Origin: Psychrobacter sp. JB385
GTDB taxonomy: Bacteria > Pseudomonadota > Gammaproteobacteria > Pseudomonadales > Moraxellaceae
NCBI RefSeq assembly: GCF_900163785.1
Contig: NZ_FUKN01000010.1
Coordinates: 298,994 to 362,993, forward strand
Direction: 5' to 3'
Length of the DNA stretch: 64,000 nt
Shown: piece after piece, positions 36,523-46,100 of the stretch
Layout: every line of letters starts with the position of its first letter
Numbering within the stretch: position 1 is the stretch's first letter
Translations under genes and position numbers: made by a program
Notes under the pieces: generated by a model
What the model saw: only the letters and a program-made list of their open reading frames with translations
Told to the model about the DNA's origin: nothing
The model's database searches: none

Positions 36523-37950
36523 CTAAAAGACCACGTCAGATTTTGTCTGGCTTCTCGTCTTAGACAGCTTACCTTGGTCTTGTAACGCCTCAATTTTTTC
36601 TAAGTACTGTTGTCCCAATTCAGGCTCTGCTGAGGCAATCCAAGCAGCATATCCTGATAAGGTGTCAAGGGTTTCGCCATCCCGTAAAGACTGTCCTGAA
36701 TCCAGATTGTGAAGAGCCGCCCGTAGCATACGCTTTATTTTACGTGGTACACGTGGCACACCTTCGCCATTGACCACCATACCAGTGACCGTATGCTGAT
36801 TACCCATACGAATGACGCGCGTCTTATCATCATTCAAGATAAAGCCTTCTTCTCGCAAAATCTTATGTACAGAACCCAATAGCTGCCCAATGAGTTGATT
36901 ATGATCAGACGGCTGAGCAGCATTCTCGGTGCTGGTGGAATTGGCTGGTAAGCTAAACGTCAAGTCATCGGCGTAGCGGCTATAGCGCAGACCTACTTTA
37001 TCCGCCAGTCCTGTCAGGCGGCGGTCAAGGTTGATACAGACAATGTTGGTCAAAGCAGGACTGGTTGGTGCGCCTTGTGGTAAGGCTCTATCACTGAGCG
37101 CCACGTAATACGTTTTGCCATTTTGCTGCACCATCTGTCTTGGCGATTCTGTACACAATAAAGCCAATAAGGTGGCTATTTGCTCAGGATAGCCTGCGTG
37201 ACGAAACACGCCTTTGACGCGCCGCCAATGCACACTAGGAAAAAAATCTTTGACATCCAGCTTGATGAGCAGGGCGCTATTACTGTGTACCGCTGCATTG
37301 GTGACAATGGATTTACCACGAACAAAGCCATGAGCGGCGCCATGCGTCGTTAGATTGTTTAGAATGTTCTCCAAAATCCAGCGCTGGACAAATTTGAGCC
37401 GAGGAATAGGCGACCATATCTGCCGAGGCGTGCCGTTACGTTTATTGATCGTAAAATGCGTGTAGGGGATATTGGTTGCCACCTCTCTTTGATAGCAAAG
37501 CCCTTTTAGCTGCGGCACGCTCAGATTGACAGCGTCTGCCAACTGCGTATGTTTGTTAATGAGTGGGAGTTTATTTTCAATAAGACGATTGCTGGCGTCT
37601 TTGATATCCCATTTGTCTATACTGGTGTCATCTGACCAATAAATGTGGCGACCCAAATAGACAATATGCTGTGCTTTGTAAGCTTGCCATGCCATTTTTT
37701 TAAAGTTCTTTTCTTCAGCTGCTTCTTTTTTAAGCGCTTTTTTATAGCGTTCGCGCTCTTTTGGCGTCATGTTATCGATGGGCTTGCGCTCGACCATAAA
37801 CCCGTGCTGTATCATTTGCTGCTGGATATACTGATAACGCCCACCAGCGTCTTCAATGTTTTGCCACAGTTGTTGCCATTGACGCTCAGATGAGGTCATA
37901 GTCTGAACGGAGCTAATGTAATCGGTTTGCTGATTGTTTGGTGCGGTCAT
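36523..37950 (-). CDS. Retron-type reverse transcriptase
   Basis: 475 residues. Polymerase motifs are clear: LDVKDFFPSVHW (motif A Asp), QGAPTSPALTN, and the catalytic RYSRYADDLTFS near 326. The retron-specific NAxxH motif is present as TNAAVH near 217 and the VTG motif as HTVTGMVVN near 387; these bind the cognate msr RNA and distinguish retrons from group II intron RTs. The N-terminal 150 residues extend beyond short retron RTs. Last gene of the four-gene operon; AAAGGGG lies at the end of the preceding SWIM gene, only 3 bp away. The template RNA is proposed at 51657-51981. Reverse transcription of that RNA would give a hairpin msDNA. Confidence 0.93.
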   Translation of the reverse strand: MTAPNNQQTDYISSVQTMTSSERQWQQLWQNIEDAGGRYQYIQQQMIQHGFMVERKPIDNMTPKERERYKKALKKEAAEEKNFKKMAWQAYKAQHIVYLGRHIYWSDDTSIDKWDIKDASNRLIENKLPLINKHTQLADAVNLSVPQLKGLCYQREVATNIPYTHFTINKRNGTPRQIWSPIPRLKFVQRWILENILNNLTTHGAAHGFVRGKSIVTNAAVHSNSALLIKLDVKDFFPSVHWRRVKGVFRHAGYPEQIATLLALLCTESPRQMVQQNGKTYYVALSDRALPQGAPTSPALTNIVCINLDRRLTGLADKVGLRYSRYADDLTFSLPANSTSTENAAQPSDHNQLIGQLLGSVHKILREEGFILNDDKTRVIRMGNQHTVTGMVVNGEGVPRVPRKIKRMLRAALHNLDSGQSLRDGETLDTLSGYAAWIASAEPELGQQYLEKIEALQDQGKLSKTRSQTKSDVVF

Positions 37951-37953
37951 GGG

Positions 37954-40128
37954 TTATACCCCTTTATTTTCGATAAAGCCTTTGGCTTCAAATCTGGCAA
38001 TGTGTTGTAAAAATGCGGCATGAGCGTCGGCAGGTTGATTGAATACGAACTGCTGACGCGTACTGTCATCATCGATGACCTGCTCAATCAACAATTTTTT
38101 GTGGTCACAAGTCAAATACACGTAGCGGACAGTATGCGCCGTAGGGTTATTTGACGACGGCTTTGCGTGTGTGTCATCTGATGGCAAGCCTTGAGCAAGA
38201 GTCGATAAATCTAAGATATTACTGGTGGGCAATATTGATTGAGCAGTCTCTTTAGTAAATGACGGTTTTGCTTTATTTTTTGGTTGAACCTTAGGGACCC
38301 GTTTGCTAAGGGTGCGCGTGTCATGCCAGCTGTTTGTCTGCGTGTGGTCGTATCGATGGTAGCTTAAGCGTAAGGCGATAAGATGCGCGCAGATGCCTTG
38401 GCTAAGACGGTGCTGCAAATACTGCGGACAGCTGCACACGGCGCGACTGACCAAGCCATCTTCGCCCAATTGCAACTGACTTTGATAAGTGTGGCGATCT
38501 TCTTTGACATGAATATCGGCGCTGATGGATACGCCTTGCGTCGCTATTGTCTGCACGCTTAGATTTTGTACGCTATCCTTACGACCAACTAAGTCAAATG
38601 CCTGTTTTTCTGCCTCACTATGATGCGAAAATTGCGCCATATCGAGTGGCGTCTGCGTCAATGGACGATAATAATAAGACTGGTTGGCCGTGTCATAACG
38701 AATCAATCCCTGCTGAGCACCTGATAATAACTGCTGGCGTACATAACTAGCTGTCAGTAAATTATCTGATGTACGTAGCGCGGATAAACGCTCGGTTAAG
38801 ACATCGATATGGCTTGGTTGCTCTGCAAGCGCTTGTATCAGCGGTAACACATCATCGTTATGGCTTTCATCCTTTAGTGCGTTTTGCTGCGGGCGCGTGG
38901 GTAATAGCAAATCAAAATTTAGAGATTGCGACCAGTTTGCTTGGCTAAAGCCTGTCATGGCAAAGGTAAAATGAAAGCCTTTACCCGTAAGCGTCCAGTA
39001 GCTTGGCATGCCTTGTCCAAGGAGCGACACACTGACGGTGTCGGTATGCGGCAACAAGCGCTTTAATAAGCTTAGGCGGCGACGACCCCACAAGCGAATG
39101 AGCTTGGCTTTTTGTCCTTGATAGGGCGTTTGCTGGCGACTGACTTGGCTGGTGACGGCAATATCAAATGGCTCTAAAATAATCACTGGTAACTGCTGCG
39201 GTATCAGCTCAATCAATAAACCGCGGCGCTTACCTTTGATGTCGGCATGCATACGCAGCTCAAATAAAACGTTGTATAACGCAATAGGATCAAGATCAAT
39301 GCGTTCGTGTGCCAGCTGACCTGCTGACTGCACTTGCAACAATGCGCGTATCCAACTCTTAGGCACATTGATACGTTTTTCGATGACTTCATGTTTATTA
39401 TCATCGTTTACCGTAGCATCCATTTCGGACTCAGCATTGTCTGTCGACGCTAATAAGTCTGAACGCTGTAGACGTACTGCTTCTTGACCAATATCTAAGG
39501 TGGTTGTTTGATGATCACGGATTTGCTCAATACCATCAAATAAGGCGCTACTGTAATCAATACTGGTGGTGCCAAGCACTGGCGCTGCGTCCGTTTCAAA
39601 CAAATCATGCTGCAAGGTCAATTGCGCATAGCAGCCTTCATCACGGCTAAATACCTCAAAACTGACACCTGTTTGGTGCACTTGAATGATAGGGTCAAGA
39701 AGACAGAAGGCCAAAGGATCATTGTCAAACAGCCATGTGAAGTAATCACGCTGGGCAGAGAATAAGTTCTTATGACGACTGGCGCGGCGCATTTGCATAA
39801 AAACGGCATAGGCGGCGCGGTCTTTTGGCACGTAGCGGTAGTCGCTGCTGACCACGTCAAATAAGGCAAGTAAGCTATCTCGAAACACCAGTGGATCTTT
39901 TACCGTGCCATGAAAGCTGACGGCATCACGTTCTAATTGTGTGAACAGCGCCACATGTCGGCTGTGGGTGGATTGTTGATCTACCGATAAGCAGACATGA
40001 CTTGGCGCAGCATAATTTAGCGCCATTATCAGGCCATCATTGGTCTTGTCATTGCCTGCTGGCGTGTCATCTTGACTGATTGCTGAGGCGTCTTGCTCAA
40101 TTGGGTTGTCTACTTGATTATTGGTCAT
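37954..40128 (-). CDS. Winged-helix and SWIM zinc-finger protein of the retron operon
   Basis: 724 residues. A SWIM zinc finger is visible as SCPQYLQHRLSQGICAHLIA, with Cys at about 564 and 566, Cys near 580 and His near 582 (CxCxnCxH). A helical region before it (DVLTERLSALRTSDNLLT, then YVRQQLLSGAQQGLIRYD) looks like a winged helix. Acidic and Asp/Asn-rich linkers occur at both ends. SWIM fingers bind nucleic acid or protein. It overlaps the 3' end of the HEAT gene by 11 bases, so the two are coupled, and RT begins 3 bp after it. Retron systems with WH-SWIM and ARM/HEAT partners are, to my recollection, called type XIII. Confidence 0.88.
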   Translation of the reverse strand: MTNNQVDNPIEQDASAISQDDTPAGNDKTNDGLIMALNYAAPSHVCLSVDQQSTHSRHVALFTQLERDAVSFHGTVKDPLVFRDSLLALFDVVSSDYRYVPKDRAAYAVFMQMRRASRHKNLFSAQRDYFTWLFDNDPLAFCLLDPIIQVHQTGVSFEVFSRDEGCYAQLTLQHDLFETDAAPVLGTTSIDYSSALFDGIEQIRDHQTTTLDIGQEAVRLQRSDLLASTDNAESEMDATVNDDNKHEVIEKRINVPKSWIRALLQVQSAGQLAHERIDLDPIALYNVLFELRMHADIKGKRRGLLIELIPQQLPVIILEPFDIAVTSQVSRQQTPYQGQKAKLIRLWGRRRLSLLKRLLPHTDTVSVSLLGQGMPSYWTLTGKGFHFTFAMTGFSQANWSQSLNFDLLLPTRPQQNALKDESHNDDVLPLIQALAEQPSHIDVLTERLSALRTSDNLLTASYVRQQLLSGAQQGLIRYDTANQSYYYRPLTQTPLDMAQFSHHSEAEKQAFDLVGRKDSVQNLSVQTIATQGVSISADIHVKEDRHTYQSQLQLGEDGLVSRAVCSCPQYLQHRLSQGICAHLIALRLSYHRYDHTQTNSWHDTRTLSKRVPKVQPKNKAKPSFTKETAQSILPTSNILDLSTLAQGLPSDDTHAKPSSNNPTAHTVRYVYLTCDHKKLLIEQVIDDDSTRQQFVFNQPADAHAAFLQHIARFEAKGFIENKGV

Positions 40129-43100
40129 GATGCTGTCCTTCGCCCTGATTTTGTTGCGTATCTGCGGCCTTTAAATGAGTTGCCTTCATCACCTGTAAGT
40201 TAGGCGCTTGCGGGCGTTTTTGCTGAACGCGCGTCATATTGCGTTGCCAGCGACGCAAAACTTTGTAAGCCAGTTTTTGAATATCAGAATTAACCTCAGC
40301 AGATGCTTGAATTAAAGCATCCAGCCACGTGCCAATATTGGGGTCATGCAACTGTCCGAGTGCTTCGATGGCGCGTATTCGTATGGCAGTTTCAGCGTGA
40401 TGATTCTGTGCGCAGTGATATAGCGCAGCAGCGTCTTTAGCCTTTATTGCAGCCAGTAACTGCTCATTTAGGTCTGTTTGAGGCGTTACGTTGAGTACCT
40501 CCGTATCATCACTACGTTGTGAAAACAAACCCACCAACCGTGACAACGCACCCGCTTCATTTACTTTGTTTACTTGAGCATCTTGCACACTCAAGCGCTC
40601 GAGTAGGGTGGACAATAGCGCGTTATCGTCTGTAGCTAATTGCACGGTTTGATCATGGGCAATGCCGGTCAGAGTTGGTATTAGCTCAGTCAGCAAATGA
40701 TCGTCGCTCGCCTGCCGTGCCAGTAGCCCTAATAAGGCTTGCTGCCAATAGTGGCTGACCGCAGTAGCAAGCGCGGTCACGCTACTAATAACAGGTGAGG
40801 CTAGCTGCGCTGCTAACCATATAAACACGGCTTTATCAGGTGTAGTATAGCGACAAGTGATCCACAATAGATGGGTGATAGTATTTGCTACTTGCCGTAC
40901 CTCGGTCAGCCATGAATCATCCTGCCGCATTGCTGGACGCGCTATGAGGCTATCAAGTAGTGCTTGCCATTGCTGCTGAGCGTTGACTAGGTGTTGCTTG
41001 CAGTCAATCTGCATCTGCGTATCAAGATACTGATTAGGGTACTGAGTGATATATCGTAGGCCTATGTGCTGTATCTGCGCATCCGGATTGTCCATCAAAC
41101 TACGAAGCTGCGGATGGCTCATATCTGGTTTTGCCAATAGCGCATTTTGTAATACGGTATATGTCTGTGCGGGTAGTTGATGAATATGCTCAGTGATGAA
41201 AGGCGCCAGCGTATCAATGCTGCTATACGTTACGATACGTTTGAGACTCAGCGTTGCTAATATCGCAAAGTCCTCATTTGGGTTTTGTATTGCCGCCCAA
41301 TCGTATATATAGATATGATCAGCATGGCTGCCCCATAGGTTTTGTGCCGCTGTATAAGCGGTTTCTAGTATCGCTGTCTGCTCGCTGTATTGTTTGAGAA
41401 TATCTAGTAGCAGTGTTTTATTTGCCTCACTATCATGATGTGACAATAAAGAGATGGCGTGCTGCTGCGGTGCAAACAGTAATTGCTGATGCAGCTGGCG
41501 CTGTATGTGACTACGGATTTGCGCCCAAGCGGCATTTGTATTCAACCAGCGCAGCCCATTTAACCAGTGAGTAATAGCTGGGTTATAAGGCTGTAACTCA
41601 GGGTCTGATAACTGCGATGTCAGTAAGTCAAAAATCTGAGCGCTATATTCAAAGTGACCACCTTGCGCGATATGCCCCAACGCTTCAGAGGCCACGTCTT
41701 GCAAGTAATGCTCATCATCTTCTGCCAGTTTGATCAACTTATCATAAGCTTTGTATAGTGCATTTGTCATGTCCGTGGTTTGGACAGCAGAGGACTGTAT
41801 CGACTTGTCGGCAGGTTGAGGTTCAACCTGCATCATCTCCCCGATGGCAAGGACACTACGGCGACGAATATCACCATCCGTATGATAATCAATACTTGCC
41901 ATTAACGTGCTCAAGCCCTCACTATTACCGCAAAGTGCCAAACCTTCCGCGGCCAAAAATGGTATGTGCGCGTCTTTGTTCGATAGCGCTTTTTTGAGTA
42001 TGTTTTTTAGGGTATCTGCATTATTTTTGCATTTTTTTGCACGGTAAGCGATGGCTTCAATCAGGTTTTGAGTATATTTGGCAGGTAACTGCTCATAAGC
42101 CAAAGCCAAGGCTTTATCAATACGCGTAGCAATATCTTCTTTGTCGGTGCTATGGTGTTTACCAATGATATCTTTAATAATAGTAGTGTTTGGCTCGCAG
42201 ACAGCAGGTATCCAAGCCAGTGATTTTAACAGCTGGGCGGCATGGGCGTAGTCGGCATAGCGAAGGAGTAAAACAAATAAAGACAGTAGCCCTGCAGGAT
42301 CTCTTGGATACTGCTGTTGTAGCCAGCGCAAATCCTTATCCTCACCCAAGTAATCAGAAATAGGTTGGTCGTAGCCGCTTATCATCACAAGCGTATCAAA
42401 CAGCTGCTGGCGCTCTTGATGTGAGTGAGAAGCTGGATGTTCGAACAGTTTTTGTAAGCGGTGGCGTAAAGGCGCTGCCATATACTTATCACGAAGCGCG
42501 CCAATATTTCGATACAAGTCAGCATTTGATAGCTTGAGTGTTGAATTATCTAGTAAGTCCAATAGCTTGTTGTAGGCTGTCTGAGCCACTTGCTCAACAC
42601 TCTTTTTATCAAGTTCTTTATTAATATCGTTATTGTGCGCGGCGGCTTGCACGCGCTGGCAAGATTGCAATACTTGAGTAATAAGAGACAAAATTTGACC
42701 TTGCTCATATTTGTTTGTACTGTCGAGCAAAAAGGCAAACAGCTCGTCAATAAGCTTTGTATTGTTAAACGCAGTATCGGTAAACAAGACCTCGTCAAAC
42801 TCTATAAGCTGCATAAAGGTCTGATAACGTGCCTGCCAGTCATGACAATGGCGCGCTTGTAATAAAAAAGTCAGCTTGTCTTGGCGCAATGCTTGCTCTG
42901 ATAACACCTGATCAGAGGTATCTAGTGTGGTTGCCGTCGTAATGGTCGAATTGGAAGCGCGAGTTGTGATTTGACGCCACTCACTGACCAACTGGCGCAA
43001 GAGCGGTAAGCTCTCGGTATGCAGTGCCATTAGGCTTGCTGGTAGATGCCCCACGCGCGCTTTTAATAGCTGATAAGTCTCTTCTGCCAATAGCTGATGA

Positions 43101-46100
43101 TTGGTGAGTAGTAGGCTTCTGAGCTGTTTATCAATAAGGGCAGCGTCATCTTTGCTCTCAATCAGACACTGCAAACCGCGCTTGACCATATCACGATACG
43201 GCGTACTCATTGCATACTCAGCCAGCTTTGACGCCAGAACAGGTAGCTGGGTTAGGCAATCCCATGCCAGCTCGCGCGTCTCAATATGAGGACGATGCAG
43301 TAGAGGCAACAGCGCACGACTGACACTATCCGCCCAGTCGATAGCTTTAGATGGATTGCTATCGGCTGATGCTTTGGTCAGCCACATTAGCCCGCGAATT
43401 GCTTGCTCGGTGCTGCTATTGTCATTGTCGCTTTCACGAATCACACCAAGCCACGCGCCAAACGCAAGTGTCTGGTAGCTATGATCGGTGTCAATTCTGC
43501 GTAAACCTTGCTGACTGGCATCATCAGTAACAGGTACACTGTGGTGACGCTGAAGTAAGGCCTCGATACTGCGTCGCCATGATTGTATGGCAGTAACTAC
43601 TTGTGCCACATCGTCATAAGGTTGCTGCGTCAGTAGATGGGATAAATGACCCAATACTGCTACCGCTTGCGCACGTATCAAAGGGTGCTCATGCTGGGTC
43701 AAGTGTGCAAAGTGCTGCAAGTCTGCGACATCCACAGTACTAAGGATATTGGCGCGTGCGTCAGTCGTGCTAAGCGCGTTTGTGCCACTTGTCTCTGATA
43801 ACAGTGTTAGCGTCTTTGGGTGGGCAGACAAAATGCTGTCAATCTTCTGCGAGAGGTATTTACTGAGGTATTGCCAATTAGATATTAAAGGCAGGTCAAA
43901 GCGTGCCAATACATGTGCATAAACAACAGCGGTCTCATTGTCTGCAAAGCTAAGCGCCTCAATCAAGCGCTCAGGTCGCATGAGCGGTAGTGCTAATGGT
44001 GACGCCAAGGCATTAAATATGAGCAATAATCTAGCTGCTGGTGCATAAGATTGCGTATCGAATAACTCGCGCAGTTGCTGTGCCTGCGTAATACCCAAAC
44101 CTGCGCGCGCTTGTAGCCACTGAATAGGGCCAATAGGCTCGACAAGATGGCGCAAGCTACCTTGGTTGTTATCGTTGGTACGAGCACTGTTGCTCGATGT
44201 GTTGCTAAAAAAATGCTGGCCGCGACTGTCGCCCCAAACTGCCAAAGCCAAACTGGCTGATTGACGAATAATAGGTCGCTCGTCTTTTTGCCATGTGCCT
44301 AACACATCAGCCACTTCGGCATCTTGTGCAGGCGCAACGTACATAAGCTTTGGGGCAAGCGCTTTAAAATCTGCATCTGGATGATGTAGGTAACGCGCAT
44401 ACCAATCTAAAGCGTGATATTTTTGTGGATCAGAGAGCGTTGCTAAGCCCGTTAGTGCTTCTGTGATATGGTGATGCCACTGCTTATAATCCTCATTATT
44501 TTTCTTATCAATGACGACTACAGGCATTTCTTTATTTAGATACTGCTCAAAGACTGCGTAAGCACTGGCTTCATACTGCGTTTTTAGCGGTTCAGGGTAA
44601 TCACGAGATTGACGTGCCAGCAATTTGGCAACGGTCAGTTGAATATCAGGATAAGGACTACTTAGCCCTGCGCTGAATAATGCCTCATGATCGATTGGAC
44701 TGGTATCATTGTCATTTTTACGACTACTGTTATGGTTTGGACTGAACGAAATGCCCATATCAGTGGCCGCCAAAGCGACCTCTAATGCTTGCTGGCGTAA
44801 GTCCATACTATCATCGGCTAACAAAGCGATTAAGGCAGGCATCAAGTCACGCAGATGCTGGGTGCTGGCTTTGGTTTGCAAATGGCTGAGCGCCAAACGT
44901 TTGATATCGAGATAAGGGCTCGCCAGTGCGGTCAACATCAGCTCGGTAAATCCGAGGCGCTTGCTATTTTTAAGTGCTGTATCAAACGCTTGCTTACGGA
45001 TATTGGCAAAGTTATCTGCAAATAGCAAAGTCAAAACGGCTTGATAGGTGTCTGTAGTACTGTCTTGCGTCGTAGCTGATTTTGACGCGCTTTTTAGTAA
45101 TAACCGCTGCCATTCTTCTAGTGCCACTTGATGCACATCCTCAAATAGACTGTGCTGTAGCTGCTCAATCATATTGATAATGGCGGTTTTGGACGCGCGT
45201 TCAAGCGCTCGATTGAGCAGCACTTTGACCACTTCAAGGCGAATACTGGTGAAAGGGTTATTAAGTGCTTGCGCTAGTATTGTGCTCATGCTTGATGAGT
45301 CAGCAGATACTTTTTTGTCATTGAGCACTTGTGTCAGCAATATCGCAAGCGCGCGCTCATGAATGTCTTGATGCTTTGATGCAAAACCAAACGCCACCCA
45401 AGAAAGATCATCACTGACAAGCTTACCTAACGCGCTCATGGCCACTTGACGCACGCTTGCGTCAGGATCATCAAGCAAGATGGGCAAAATGGCTTTACCA
45501 TCGACTAACTGTAGATATCCCAAAGCAGCAGCGACGCCTGCACGAATGAACGCATCATTCTTGTGATGCATAAACCGTATCAAGGTGCCAAATGCGCGCT
45601 CATCTTGCAAGCAGGCAAGGGCATAGGCGGCACGAAACCCGATGTCTTCGTAGCGATTACTCAAGTTTTGTAATAAAGGCTCAAGGCTTGAGTTATTTAG
45701 TATGGGGCTTTTATCTGTTGCTCGTTCTGGTGTGGACGTTTGTGCTGCTGATGCAGCAAAATCCTGCGTATTCAATACAAGGTTGATGGCAGCGCTGTCC
45801 TCTTCGGTGCCCTGAGTAGTACGCCCAATCGCATTTTTATTTTGTTGATCAAAACGTTTGCCTATCTTGATAGTTACTAGCTCATCATGATCGGACGTAC
45901 GCTTATCCGCTTTTACGTTATCAAAGATTGTACCGCGCAGTAAGCGAAAATCATCAAAGTCGGTCAATGTGCGTAGTAACTGAGCGTCATCCAGAGCATG
46001 CGCTTGCTGTTTTAAAGCAGTGATGAGCTCAGGCTGCGCCAGTAAAGCGGCATAAAAGGCAGTTTGTCTGACGTCGGCTTGATGATGGCTTTGTAGTAGC

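Noticed and set aside
36523..37950. Group II intron or diversity-generating RT
   Set aside because: No maturase or endonuclease domain and no template/variable repeat pair were seen. NAxxH and VTG motifs point to a retron.
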